This document shows positions 43,101-51,735 of a DNA stretch of 64,000 nucleotides, in pieces. Each line of letters starts with the position of its first letter. The first letter of the stretch is position 1. Location of the stretch: the NCBI RefSeq assembly GCF_003208435.1, contig NZ_QKMF01000005.1:62001-126000 (forward strand), written 5' to 3'. Under the pieces are notes generated by a model. The model was not told the DNA's origin, did no database searches, and saw nothing but the letters and a program-made list of their open reading frames with translations. This DNA comes from Pelagimonas varians (lineage in GTDB: Bacteria; Pseudomonadota; Alphaproteobacteria; Rhodobacterales; Rhodobacteraceae). Both the position numbers and the translations under genes were made by a program.

Positions 43101-44012
43101 ATGATCCGTCTATTCGTCATGGCGATTGCCGCTGTGCTTTCCTGCACTCAATTGGTTTCGGCTCAAGGTCGGGAAGCCATTGGATATGGGCGTCTTATAA
43201 ACAACGATCTTTTAGGGGATTTGGGCGACCGCTGGCAGTCTGGCTCGGTTTCGTCCAGCCGGCTGTACGGGGCCGGTTGGGATGGTGAATTGCCGGATCG
43301 CCCCTTTGATATTTTGGAGTTCCGACTGGGCGGTCAGGTGATCACCCCTCAGGACTTGCGGAACCCGCCGGATGGGGACCGGCCTTTTGCGGGGGTGCTA
43401 TCGCTCGGTTTGCACACACATTTTGAACGCGGCGGTAACGAAATCACGCTTGGTGGCGATTTGGTTTTTACTGGCCCGCAAACCAGATTGAGTGATCTGC
43501 ACACCGGTATTCATGACATGCTGGGCCAACCTCCGGCCCGCCCTTCGGTTTTGGAAGATCAGATCAAAGACGGTTTTTACCCGACATTTGTCGGCGAAGT
43601 TGGTCGGCAAATAGGCATAGGCCAAGGTGCATTGCGCCCTTTCACCGAATTGCGCTGGGGTGTAGAAACCATGGCCCGTATCGGAGTGGATTATACGTTA
43701 GGCAGCGTTGGGCAAGGTGAACTGTTGGTGCGTGATCCGGTGACGGGGCAACGCTACCGCGCAATTTATGAACAAGCTCCCGGTTTCAGCTATGTATTGG
43801 GCGGGGATGTCGCTTTTGTGGAAAATAGTGCTCTGCTGCCTGAGGATCGAGGGTACAAGGTTGAGCAGATGCGCTCCCGTGTTCGGGCGGGTTTGCATTG
43901 GCAAGGTGAACAAAATTCCACGTTTTACGGGCTGACGTATCTGTCTGAGGAGTTTGACGGCCAACCCGGAGGGCAGGTTGTAGGGTCGATCCGCCTGAAA
44001 ATCAGTTTCTAA
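43101..44012 (+). CDS. LpxR-like outer-membrane lipid A deacylase
   Basis: 303 residues with a signal peptide (MIRLFVMAIAAVLSCTQLVSA) and a strand-rich mature part ending in Phe, as in outer-membrane barrels. The LpxR features are the N-terminal GYGRLINNDLLGDLGDRWQ (Asn-Asp pair), the FAGVLSLGLHTHF strand, and FTGPQTRLSDLHTGIHDMLG with a candidate catalytic His. LpxR removes the 3'-acyloxyacyl chain of lipid A. ATG at 43101. It sits among Kdo and UDP-glucuronate genes, which fits lipopolysaccharide metabolism. Confidence 0.8.
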   Translation: MIRLFVMAIAAVLSCTQLVSAQGREAIGYGRLINNDLLGDLGDRWQSGSVSSSRLYGAGWDGELPDRPFDILEFRLGGQVITPQDLRNPPDGDRPFAGVLSLGLHTHFERGGNEITLGGDLVFTGPQTRLSDLHTGIHDMLGQPPARPSVLEDQIKDGFYPTFVGEVGRQIGIGQGALRPFTELRWGVETMARIGVDYTLGSVGQGELLVRDPVTGQRYRAIYEQAPGFSYVLGGDVAFVENSALLPEDRGYKVEQMRSRVRAGLHWQGEQNSTFYGLTYLSEEFDGQPGGQVVGSIRLKISF

Positions 44013-44162
44013 AGCCTCCAAAAGAGATGCTCATGTGGCGAGCGGGGCACACATTCAGGAATTGCGATGACGCCAGCAGTGCTGCCCGTATTCATAGGGT
44101 TTCCAGATTCTACATCGTTCGGTAATTTATCATCAATAGGGTTAAGAGGCAGGTAAGCAGGC

Positions 44163-45227
44163 ATGGGAACGGGCTATCGAGGCACGTTCGTCATATCTTG
44201 GTCACAGACGGAAATAGACGGTCTCCAGGCCGCGCCACCGTCATCGCTGACCGTTGGGGCCACATGGTCCTGGCAAGGCGACGCTGTAAGGGTTGACGGT
44301 CCAACGTCGATACTGCGGCTTGATCAGGCTGACGGGGAAGCCGACATTCGCAAACGCGCCGCACGTATGGTCAGACGCCTTGTCGGCGCTGCTGTGACGT
44401 ATGAGACGCGGCCTGACAGCGTTGAGGTGGATCAGCCGCTAAGTGACAGCAGCTTTGTGGTGACCGATGGGAACCAAAGCTTTGCGGTTACGTTGATCGA
44501 AGTCGGGGACGGTGCACATCCTTTGATGATGTTCCTTGATGAATTGCCCCCAAAGGGGCGCGATCTTTGGATTGTTCATCACAATATTGAACCAAAAGGC
44601 GGCCACCTGCCGGGTGAACATGGCAGCGGAGTGATTTGCTTTACGCCAGGTACACGGATTTTGACCCCGCTGGGCACCGTGCCGATTGAAACCCTGCGCG
44701 AAGGTGATTTTGTGCAGACCAAAGATAGCGGGGCGCAACAAATTCAATGGATAGGTCGGCGCCACATGACCGGTGCGCGACTGTTCGCGATGCCGAAGTT
44801 GCGCCCGATCCGCATTCGGCCCGGAGCTTTTGGAATTGGTGACCCGAACCAAGAAATTATCGTGTCACCGGAACACAGAATGTTGGTCAAAGGCGTTGTT
44901 GCACGGGCGCTCTTCAATACCCCAGAGGTGCTGGTGACAGCGGATGATTTGGTCAATGGCGATAGTATCGTTCGCGATACCCGTCTGCGCGAAGTGACGT
45001 ACATCCATATGCTTTTGCCGCGCCACGAAGTGGTATTTGCCAATGGCATAGAAACCGAAAGCTTCCATCCGGCAAATGCAGCTTTGTCGACCATAGGGGC
45101 CACAGACCGTGCCCGTTTGTTGCGCTATGTCCCGCAAGCTGCGGAGAACCCGCATGTCTATGGGTCTTATGCGCGGCGGAACCTATCAAGCTCGGAGGCC
45201 GCGATTTTGTTGCATCAGGTGGCGTAG
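44163..45227 (+). CDS. Hint-domain protein
   Basis: 354 residues without a signal peptide. The second half (about 157-320) is a Hint (hedgehog/intein) fold: it begins GVICFTPGTRILTPLGTVPIETLREGD with the nucleophilic Cys at about residue 159, then IVSPEHRMLVKG and HMLLPRHEVVFANGIETESFHP. Hint domains catalyse an N-to-S acyl shift that can cut or splice the chain; there is no intein C-terminal His-Asn, so at most autocleavage is expected. The N-terminal 150 residues match nothing I recognise. Proteins of this type are numerous in Rhodobacteraceae, with roles unknown. Confidence 0.8.
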   Translation: MGTGYRGTFVISWSQTEIDGLQAAPPSSLTVGATWSWQGDAVRVDGPTSILRLDQADGEADIRKRAARMVRRLVGAAVTYETRPDSVEVDQPLSDSSFVVTDGNQSFAVTLIEVGDGAHPLMMFLDELPPKGRDLWIVHHNIEPKGGHLPGEHGSGVICFTPGTRILTPLGTVPIETLREGDFVQTKDSGAQQIQWIGRRHMTGARLFAMPKLRPIRIRPGAFGIGDPNQEIIVSPEHRMLVKGVVARALFNTPEVLVTADDLVNGDSIVRDTRLREVTYIHMLLPRHEVVFANGIETESFHPANAALSTIGATDRARLLRYVPQAAENPHVYGSYARRNLSSSEAAILLHQVA

Positions 45228-45236
45228 TGCCACCTG
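45216..45236 (+). terminator. Hairpin spanning the stop codon of the Hint gene
   Basis: Arms CAGGTGGC and GCCACCTG around a five-base loop that contains the TAG stop codon. It could terminate or protect transcripts from the plus-strand gene and also lies 13 bp after the end of the minus-strand SH3 gene. Confidence 0.5.
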
Positions 45237-45248
45237 TGTAACCGCACC

Positions 45249-45746
45249 TTATTCGCGTAGTTCGTCAGCGCCCACGCCCCAGAGTTTGTCCTTCGGGGCC
45301 CAGCCTTTGAATCCGCCTGCGGTCAAGCGACACCATCCGGCGGTGCATTCCCCAAGACGGGCAATCACGCCGATTTCCAACTGTGCCGTCACCGGAGTTT
45401 GCGGGTCGGCGCGTTTGTGCAGTTGTAGGTAATCTTGCTCAACCAAAACCGTGCGAACACCCGATAGCAACGAATAGTGCACCCATCCGCCCGCTCCGTC
45501 GCGATCACGAACGCGGCGCCAGTGACCATGTTCGGCGGTGATTTCTAGCGGCATGTCTTGTCGTTTATACACCCAATCGATGCGATGGGTCAGTGACGGG
45601 CCGCGCCGTACGTTGCCTTCTTTGGCTTTCATCGACACAAAACGCGGCAAAGGCAGGTTGGTTACGGGACCGCGATCCTGACCAGCTGCGACAAGATTGC
45701 CAAACATCAAGAAAATAAGGGCGAAAGCCCAGCTTTTCCAAAACAT
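45249..45746 (-). CDS. SH3-domain exported protein
   Basis: 165 residues. A signal peptide (MFWKSWAFALIFLMFGNLVAAG) is followed by two bacterial SH3-like repeats: FVSMKAKEGNVRRGPSLTHR...WVHYSLLSG, then YLQLHKRADPQTPVTAQLEIG...GWAPKDKLWG. Such SH3 domains bind peptidoglycan or envelope partners. I chose the ATG at 45746 because the signal peptide begins there. It is divergent from the hydroxyacid dehydrogenase gene. Confidence 0.85.
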   Translation of the reverse strand: MFWKSWAFALIFLMFGNLVAAGQDRGPVTNLPLPRFVSMKAKEGNVRRGPSLTHRIDWVYKRQDMPLEITAEHGHWRRVRDRDGAGGWVHYSLLSGVRTVLVEQDYLQLHKRADPQTPVTAQLEIGVIARLGECTAGWCRLTAGGFKGWAPKDKLWGVGADELRE

Positions 45747-45851
45747 ATCCGATTCCTGCTCGCTTTTTTCGGCGGGGTTCTTGTGCCTCGTCCGATCCGA
45801 GTGCAGTTTAGCGTCATTAACGGTCATCATGGAAGTTTGGGGAGAGCCTGC

Positions 45852-46838
45852 ATGCCATCAAAACGTATAAGTGTTGTCGTGACGCGACGCTTGCCAGAAG
45901 TGGTCGAGACGCGGCTCAAGGAATTGTTCGACGTGACGTTGCGCGAAGACGATACGCCAATGACACGCGAAGAGCTGGTGCACGCTATGCAAGTGGCAGA
46001 TGTATTGGTGCCTACCGTTACGGATGCCATTGATGCCGGACTAATCGGTCAGGCAGGCAATCAATTGAAACTGATTGCAAATTATGGCGCAGGATTTGAC
46101 CACATTGATGTGGCGACGGCGCGACAGCGTGGCATTTTGGTGTCCAACACACCCGGTGTTGTCACGGATGACACGGCAGACATGGTTTTGGCTTTGATGC
46201 TAGGCGTAACGCGCCGCATCCAAGAGGGCCTTGCCGTGATGCAGACCGGTGAATGGCAAGGCTATGCACCGACAGCCTTCTTGGGGGGGCGTTTGGGCGG
46301 CCGCCGTTTGGGTATTTTGGGTATGGGCCGCATTGGTCAGGCGGTTGCGCGGCGCGCTGCGGCCTTTGGTATGCAGATCCATTACCACAACCGTCACCGC
46401 CTGCGACCCGAGGTCGAAGAAGACCTGCAAGCGACATATTGGGATAGTCTCGACCAGATGGTTGCACGCATGGATGTGATCAGCGTCAACTGCCCGTCGA
46501 CGCCCAGCACCTTCCATCTGCTGAACCCGCGCCGCCTGAAATTGCTCAAGCCATCGGCGGTGATTGTGAACACCTCGCGCGGCGAAGTCGTCGATGAGAA
46601 TGCGCTGACCCGGATGTTGAAAGCTGGCGAAATCGCTGGCGCAGGGCTGGACGTCTATGAGCACGGTATCAAAGGCAATCCCGAACTGCGCAATATGCCC
46701 AATGTGGTGATGTTGCCGCATATGGGGTCTGCGACGGTCGAAGGCCGCATCGAGATGGGTGAAAAAGTTATCATCAACGTCAAGACCTTTGCTGATGGTC
46801 ACCGTCCTCCTGATCAAGTACTGCCGGGCATGCTCTGA
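45852..46838 (+). CDS. D-isomer 2-hydroxyacid dehydrogenase (glyoxylate/hydroxypyruvate reductase-like)
   Basis: 328 residues. The NAD(P)-binding segment is LGGRRLGILGMGRIGQAVARR. The catalytic residues appear as Arg in IVNTSRGEVVDENAL, Glu in the following GAGLDVYEHG block, and His in VMLPHMGSATVEGR. It reduces 2-keto acids such as glyoxylate or hydroxypyruvate to D-hydroxy acids. I chose the ATG at 45852 because GGAGAG lies just upstream. The phnA-like gene follows in the same direction. Confidence 0.9.
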   Translation: MPSKRISVVVTRRLPEVVETRLKELFDVTLREDDTPMTREELVHAMQVADVLVPTVTDAIDAGLIGQAGNQLKLIANYGAGFDHIDVATARQRGILVSNTPGVVTDDTADMVLALMLGVTRRIQEGLAVMQTGEWQGYAPTAFLGGRLGGRRLGILGMGRIGQAVARRAAAFGMQIHYHNRHRLRPEVEEDLQATYWDSLDQMVARMDVISVNCPSTPSTFHLLNPRRLKLLKPSAVIVNTSRGEVVDENALTRMLKAGEIAGAGLDVYEHGIKGNPELRNMPNVVMLPHMGSATVEGRIEMGEKVIINVKTFADGHRPPDQVLPGML

Positions 46839-46861
46839 CGGCGACAAATAGGGGAATGACC

Positions 46862-47374
46862 ATGAGTGCATGCGCGTTATGCAAAGCGGCTGAGGCCGAA
46901 CAGTTTGATGTGGCCGGATTGGATACCCAAATGGCGCTGTGTGCGGTGTGCCGGGACGGTGCCGAAGTCGGACCAACGGATGCTCCGCATTGGCAATGCC
47001 TGAACGACGCAATCTGGAGCACGCAGGCAGCCGACCAAGTTTTGGCCTATCGTTTGCTGTCCCAGCTTGATGCAGCTTGGGCGCGTGACTTGTTGGATAT
47101 CGCGTATCTTGAGCCTGAACTGCTGGAGGTGGCCAAGGCCGGACTGCCCGATGAAAACGCAGTTGTTCACCGCGACAGCAATGGCACCATATTGCAAGCA
47201 GGCGATACCGTTACGCTGATCAAGGCGTTGCCTGTCAAAGGCGCTGGCTTTACTGCCAAGCAAGGTACGGCTGTGCGAAAAATCTCGCTTGAGATGGACA
47301 ATCCCGAGCATATCGCAGGCCGCGTCGAAGGTCAGAGGATTGTGATCTTAACAAAATTTGTTAAGAAATCATAA
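46862..47374 (+). CDS. PhnA domain zinc-ribbon protein
   Basis: 170 residues. An N-terminal zinc-ribbon-like pair (SACALCK and LCAVCRDG, two Cys-x-x-Cys knuckles) is followed by the C-terminal PhnA/YjdM beta domain (GDTVTLIKALPVKGAGFTAK then GRVEGQRIVILTKFVKKS). PhnA-domain proteins are widespread; despite the name their role in phosphonate use is doubtful. I chose the ATG at 46862 because AGGGGA stands 5 bp upstream; an ATG at 46856 would overlap that site. The stop overlaps the convergent gene by six bases. Confidence 0.85.
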   Translation: MSACALCKAAEAEQFDVAGLDTQMALCAVCRDGAEVGPTDAPHWQCLNDAIWSTQAADQVLAYRLLSQLDAAWARDLLDIAYLEPELLEVAKAGLPDENAVVHRDSNGTILQAGDTVTLIKALPVKGAGFTAKQGTAVRKISLEMDNPEHIAGRVEGQRIVILTKFVKKS

Positions 47375-47815
47375 TTCCTTAGCGGTAGGGGTGTCGGATG
47401 ACGTCTTGGGTGCTTTCGCTGCGATCGCATCCGGGGCCAACCCCAGCCAGTCCAATGCTGACGGGATGTCCTTTAGGATCTCGCATCGCATACTGCTGTT
47501 TCTAGTGATATTCGCCACGTAATCGGACAACAGAGCGTAATGCTTGAGATTGGTTGAAACAATGGCGATTTCCCAAGGCTCGGCCATAGCGCCGCCATCC
47601 GACGCGACCACGCTTGCGAGCATTGCAGAGCCGTCATAAAACACCCGAAGCTCGTTCAACTCGCTTAGATCACTTAAACTGTATTTCACCTTTTCGCTGC
47701 CAGGCGTATCCAGAAATTCACGGTATGTGGTCGAAATTTCGGCAAGAGCGACCTCTCCAGCGTAGTCGACCTTTAAAAGACGCAGTTCTGGATATATTTC
47801 AAAAGTGACCGGCAT
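47369..47815 (-). CDS. Hypothetical STAS/SpoIIAA-like protein
   Basis: 148 residues, no signal peptide. Strand-helix pattern starting MPVTFEIYPELRLLKVDYAGEVALAEI, then YSLSDLSELNELR and EIAIVSTNLKHYALLSDYV, with a Pro/Ser/Thr tail. This resembles the SpoIIAA/STAS-like proteins of marine bacteria, but similarity is by eye only. I chose the ATG at 47815 because AAGG lies upstream and the longer frame adds an unrelated tail. Converges with phnA with a six-base overlap. Confidence 0.6.
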   Translation of the reverse strand: MPVTFEIYPELRLLKVDYAGEVALAEISTTYREFLDTPGSEKVKYSLSDLSELNELRVFYDGSAMLASVVASDGGAMAEPWEIAIVSTNLKHYALLSDYVANITRNSSMRCEILKDIPSALDWLGLAPDAIAAKAPKTSSDTPTAKEL

Positions 47816-48000
47816 TCGTGGACCTTGTTCCGTTGTATGTTTAGTATTTCTAGGGTGAGCTAGAGCGGTCATTAATAGTTTCAACCAAAAGAAAATTCAC
47901 CGGCATGTCCTTTGTTTGTCAAGGAAAAATGACGCGCCGTGCGGGACATATCTGCGGGTGTCGACATGGTGTAAAATTGCAGCCATGCTAATGGGCGCGA

Positions 48001-48945
48001 TCACAGTGCGGTCACCTTGGTGATCGGCAAAAGTTCGTCCCAGTCTTTACGGCGGCATAGCTGTGTTCCCTCGCTGAGGACAGCGGCAGACGCAGCGGCG
48101 GCTCCGAATCGAAGCGCTTCGGTGGCCGGCAGGCCTTGCGCCAAACCCATCACAAATCCACCGACAAAGCTGTCACCGGCCCCGATAGCGCTGACCACAT
48201 GGTCATTGGCCGCGTTTACATGCCAAAGCCCGGTGCCATCAGCCATCACCGATCCGTCCTTGCCGCGGGCAATGATGACCAATTGGCCTGCCCCCTTTTG
48301 GCGCAATTCTTCGGCATAGGTGGCGCTGTCGATTTGGGTGCCCAAAGGCAAACCAGACAGGGTTTGCGCCTCGTGGCTATCCATTCGCAAAACGGCTGGT
48401 GCGGGCTGAGGGCCTTTGGCCTGTTCTTCCAGATGTGCGCCTGAGGTGTCGACAACCACCCGCCGGTTTGGCCCCAAACGTGCGCAGGCTTTTTTAACAA
48501 AACCGGGTTTGGCACCGGGCGGCATACTGCCAGACAGGACAACAAAAGCGTCCTTGGCCGCGATTTCATCCAACTGATCCAGCATGTGATCCAGATTTGC
48601 TTCGCTCCAACTCGGGCCAGCTAGAACAAAGCGGTATTGCTCGCCAGTGCTGCTGTCAGTCACAGCGAAACTGTGCCGCGTCTCAGATGGCGCTTCGATC
48701 CGCACGGTGTCCAAACCTTGCTGTTTCAGCAAAGCTCCGAGCGCGTCGCCCGTGTTGCCCCCCAAAGCCACCAGTGCCGTCGCATGTCCGCCCAGCTGCA
48801 TGACGGCGCGTGCCGCATTTACGCCGCCGCCGCCCGGTTCGGCGGTTTCAGGGCCGCAGCGCAGCTTGGGCCCCGCAGTCACATGATCGACAGAGGTGGC
48901 CAAATCCAAGGCCGGGTTCAGGGTCACTGTAAGAATCGGTATCAT
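48001..48945 (-). CDS. 1-phosphofructokinase family hexose kinase (PfkB type)
   Basis: 314 residues. The family signature blocks are PILTVTLNPALDLATSV, GGGGVNAARAVMQLGG, VLSGSMPPGAKPGF and the C-terminal AIGAGDSFVGGFVMGLAQG, which holds the catalytic Asp and the anion hole. Members phosphorylate fructose 1-phosphate, fructose 6-phosphate or tagatose 6-phosphate; no PTS gene is nearby, so the substrate is open. I chose the ATG at 48945 with AGAGG 6 bp upstream. It is divergent from gltX. Confidence 0.88.
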   Translation of the reverse strand: MIPILTVTLNPALDLATSVDHVTAGPKLRCGPETAEPGGGGVNAARAVMQLGGHATALVALGGNTGDALGALLKQQGLDTVRIEAPSETRHSFAVTDSSTGEQYRFVLAGPSWSEANLDHMLDQLDEIAAKDAFVVLSGSMPPGAKPGFVKKACARLGPNRRVVVDTSGAHLEEQAKGPQPAPAVLRMDSHEAQTLSGLPLGTQIDSATYAEELRQKGAGQLVIIARGKDGSVMADGTGLWHVNAANDHVVSAIGAGDSFVGGFVMGLAQGLPATEALRFGAAAASAAVLSEGTQLCRRKDWDELLPITKVTAL

Positions 48946-49081
48946 GATAACCTCTTTGTTATCGCCAACATGCCAAGTGATCGGCGCGCAGGAAAGACCG
49001 GAATGCCATTCCTCAATGCTAGGCAGAACTGGACAAACCTGCGCGTGTATGAAAACACACGCGCCTGACAGGAGGCCGCTT

Positions 49082-50425
49082 ATGACCGTCACCAGATTTG
49101 CACCATCGCCCACGGGCTATATCCATGTGGGCAACCTGCGCACTGCGCTGTTCAACTACTTGATCGCCCGTAAAAGCGGCGGTCAATTCATTTTGCGTAT
49201 CGATGATACCGACCCTGTGCGTTCCAAGCAGGAATATGTCGATGCGATCATGCAAGATCTCGAATGGCTGGGCCTGACATGGGATAGGGTCGAACGTCAG
49301 TCCGATCGTTTGGACCGCTATGCCGAAGCTGGCGACAAGCTGCGGGAAATGGGCCGCTTCTACGAGGCGTTTGAAACGCCGGTTGAGCTGGACCTGAAGC
49401 GCAAAAAACAACTGAACATGCACAAACCGCCGGTTTATGACCGGTCAGCTTTGGCCCTGTCGGAGGTTGAAAAAGACGCGTTGCGCGCCGAGCGCGGCAA
49501 TGGTGTCTGGCGGTTCAAGCTGGATCACGAGCGGATTGAATGGAACGACGGCATCTTGGGGGATGTGTCAATTGATGCGGCTTCGGTGTCCGATCCGGTT
49601 TTGATCCGTGCCGATGGTCAGGTGTTGTACACCATCGCGTCGGTTTGTGACGACATGGATATGGGCGTCACAAATGTGGTGCGCGGCAATGACCACGTCA
49701 CCAATACGGCAACGCAGATTCAAATGATCCGCGCGCTGGGCGGTACACCGCCCGATTTTGCGCATCATTCTCTGCTGACCGGTCCGCAAGGCGAATCGCT
49801 GTCCAAACGTTTGGGCACATTGGCGCTGCGCGATCTGCGGACCCAAGGGGTTGAGCCCGAGGCGCTGCTTAGCCTGATGGCGCGTTTGGGATCCAGCCAA
49901 CCGGTTGAACTGCGCATGTCCTTGGAAGAGATCGCCGACGGGTTCGAACCGTCGCAATTTGGCTCTGCTCCCACAAAATTTGACGTCCAGGATTTGTTCC
50001 CGCTGACCGCGCGCAAGCTGCATGGCTTGCCGCTCGAAGCGGTGGCAGAGGATGTTGCCGCCGTGGGCGTGCCTGCTGACAAAGCCGCGCTGTTCTGGAA
50101 AGTCTGCCGTGAGAATATCACCGTGCGCGGCGATTTGGCTGGCTGGTGGACTTTGTTCAGCGAAGGCGCAGAGCCGATGGTTGCGGATGAAGACAAAGAC
50201 TTTATCGCGCATGCCATGTCTTTGCTGCCCGAAGGCCCGTTTGATGCGGACACCTGGGGAAACTGGACCAAAGCCGTCAAAGAGGCGACTGGCCGCAAAG
50301 GAAAAGGTCTGTTCATGCCCCTTCGCAAAGCAATGACTGGCCAAGAACGCGGACCAGAGATGGCCGACGTGATGCAGCTGTTGCAAAAAGTTCCCGCACG
50401 GGCGCTGGCGCAGCCTCAGGCATAA
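49082..50425 (+). CDS. gltX: Glutamyl-tRNA synthetase
   Basis: 447 residues, normal for bacterial GluRS. Class I motifs are TRFAPSPTGYIHVGNLRTAL (HIGH variant) and GESLSKRLGTLAL (KMSKS variant), with FILRIDDTDPVRS and NVVRGNDHVTNT for Glu and tRNA acceptor binding. The C-terminal anticodon-binding helices follow from about residue 310. I chose the ATG at 49082 because the longer frame extends into the divergent kinase's leader. The last ten bases overlap the convergent gamma-glutamylcyclotransferase-like gene. Confidence 0.95.
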   Translation: MTVTRFAPSPTGYIHVGNLRTALFNYLIARKSGGQFILRIDDTDPVRSKQEYVDAIMQDLEWLGLTWDRVERQSDRLDRYAEAGDKLREMGRFYEAFETPVELDLKRKKQLNMHKPPVYDRSALALSEVEKDALRAERGNGVWRFKLDHERIEWNDGILGDVSIDAASVSDPVLIRADGQVLYTIASVCDDMDMGVTNVVRGNDHVTNTATQIQMIRALGGTPPDFAHHSLLTGPQGESLSKRLGTLALRDLRTQGVEPEALLSLMARLGSSQPVELRMSLEEIADGFEPSQFGSAPTKFDVQDLFPLTARKLHGLPLEAVAEDVAAVGVPADKAALFWKVCRENITVRGDLAGWWTLFSEGAEPMVADEDKDFIAHAMSLLPEGPFDADTWGNWTKAVKEATGRKGKGLFMPLRKAMTGQERGPEMADVMQLLQKVPARALAQPQA

Positions 50426-50979
50426 ACAATGCGGCTGGCCATTTTGGCCAGCGCAGCATCAACGACATCGCGGGTGTGATCCGAAAGGTTTTGTGCCCGC
50501 GAATAGACTGGATCGGCCCTGTCGTGCAAAATAGGGGCCTCCCAACCGCTGGTAGTGGCAAAGAATTGCGCGGCTCCGTCCTCCCCAAACTCCTGCAAAT
50601 ATCCATGGATGACCACATCCAGATAAGACAGCAAAATCGGGTTGTCGGCTGTCGGCCGTGATCTGCGGGACGGGGCGACCGAATAGATCGCAACCGATGC
50701 TGCGCCATTGGGGTGATCCACTTCGTGCCCGGCTTCGTGCCGTTCGTAGGCCTGTTCCCGCGCGTCCAGTGACGCCCAGTTTTGACCGGGAACTGGCGCT
50801 ACAAGCCCCATGATTTCGCTGCTTTTGTCACGAACCGCAGTCAGGAAACACAGGTCGCGATCCGGCGTTGCGCACCATGCGCGTCGCCACCCGGAGGCCT
50901 TTGCCGGCTGTGCTGGTGTAAATTCATGGGTGCGTTGGTCGACCAAGCTGCCGTAGCCGAAGAAATATGTATGTGTCAT
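50416..50979 (-). CDS. Gamma-glutamylcyclotransferase-like protein
   Basis: 187 residues. The GGCT fold starts THTYFFGYGSLVDQRTHEF, with the family's YGSL loop, and continues with WRRAWCATPDRDLCFLTAV and an acidic REQAYERHEAG stretch that may hold the catalytic Glu. GGCT enzymes cyclise gamma-glutamyl groups of peptides such as glutathione breakdown products to 5-oxoproline. It converges with gltX and is divergent from the Rrf2 gene. Confidence 0.75.
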   Translation of the reverse strand: MTHTYFFGYGSLVDQRTHEFTPAQPAKASGWRRAWCATPDRDLCFLTAVRDKSSEIMGLVAPVPGQNWASLDAREQAYERHEAGHEVDHPNGAASVAIYSVAPSRRSRPTADNPILLSYLDVVIHGYLQEFGEDGAAQFFATTSGWEAPILHDRADPVYSRAQNLSDHTRDVVDAALAKMASRIVYA

Positions 50980-50999
50980 ATTGCAAATATTTCGCCATA

Positions 51000-51013
51000 T
51001 TGACGTAAGTCAA
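51000..51013. promoter_or_regulatory. FNR/FnrL-type box
   Basis: TTGACGTAAGTCAA is a perfect inverted repeat of the form TTGA-N6-TCAA, the consensus for FNR/FixK-class regulators of alphaproteobacteria. It stands 60 bp before the GTG of the Rrf2 gene and 21 bp before the start of the divergent cyclotransferase-like gene. Confidence 0.7.
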
Positions 51014-51073
51014 ACCCATCTTTTGCGCAGGCTGTCATAACATCCCCAATTGAAGCAGCCCGGAGATTCCGTT

Positions 51074-51565
51074 GTGCGCGTAACAAAAAGAACAAACATT
51101 GCGATGCGGGTGCTGATGTACTGCGCGGCAAACACGGATCGTCTTGTGACGAAATCCGAAATTGCGAAGCGCTGCAATGCCTCGGAAAACCATTTGGCTC
51201 AGGTCATCAATCAGCTGGCGCAGATGGGGTATCTGCACACGCAGCGGGGGCGCAATGGCGGGCTCGAACTTGGCCGTCCTGCCACCGAAATTATCATTGG
51301 CGATATTTTTCGTGCGCTTGAAGCGCCAGTTCCAATCGCGGAATGCTTTGCCGATGTAGATAATACCTGCCCATTGACCGAATCGTGCCGGTTGCGCGGG
51401 GCGTTGCATGAGGCGTCGAACGCATTTTACGCAACGCTGGATCCAATCACACTGGATGCATTGGTGTGCGACAATAGTAGCCTATTGGAAATTATTGCGC
51501 CGCAAATCAAATGCAATGTGACGCATTCTGATGATTCTGTTGCAAGGGCTTCTGCGATCCTCTAA
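51074..51565 (+). CDS. Rrf2 family transcriptional regulator (NsrR-like)
   Basis: 163 residues. A winged helix in the first half (TNIAMRVLMYCAANTDRLVT, EIAKRCNASENHLAQVINQL, THREE-strand wing HTQRGRNGG) is followed by a cysteine trio: ECFADVDNTC and PLTESCRL, likely ligands for an iron-sulfur cluster. This is the NsrR/IscR/RirA branch. I chose the GTG at 51074 because GGAG lies 8 bp upstream. An FNR-type box lies just upstream and the glycine riboswitch begins 12 bp after the stop, so the gene may be transcribed with gcvTHP. Confidence 0.88.
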   Translation: MRVTKRTNIAMRVLMYCAANTDRLVTKSEIAKRCNASENHLAQVINQLAQMGYLHTQRGRNGGLELGRPATEIIIGDIFRALEAPVPIAECFADVDNTCPLTESCRLRGALHEASNAFYATLDPITLDALVCDNSSLLEIIAPQIKCNVTHSDDSVARASAIL

Positions 51566-51577
51566 GAGACAGCCACC

Positions 51578-51735
51578 ATGACGGGAGAACTGGCCCTTTG
51601 CAGGGACAGTGCCGAAGGAGCAACCGCCCCGGAAACTCTCAGGCTTCAGGACCGCCATGGGCCAAACACTCTGGAGAGAGGTGCCAATGCACCCGCCGAA
51701 GGGATAGCGATCTCAGGCGTCAGGACAGAGGGGGC
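51578..51735 (+). ncRNA. Tandem glycine riboswitch
   Basis: Two consecutive aptamers of the glycine class. The first contains GGGAGAAC, GCCGAAGGAGCAA, CCGGAAACTCTCAGGC and AGGACCG. The second contains CTGGAGAGAG, CGCCGAAGGG, GCGATCTCAGGCGTCAGGAC and a final AGAGGG. The short linker between them is normal for the cooperative tandem form. It leads gcvT, gcvH and gcvP, which break down glycine, so high glycine should switch the operon on. Confidence 0.93.
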
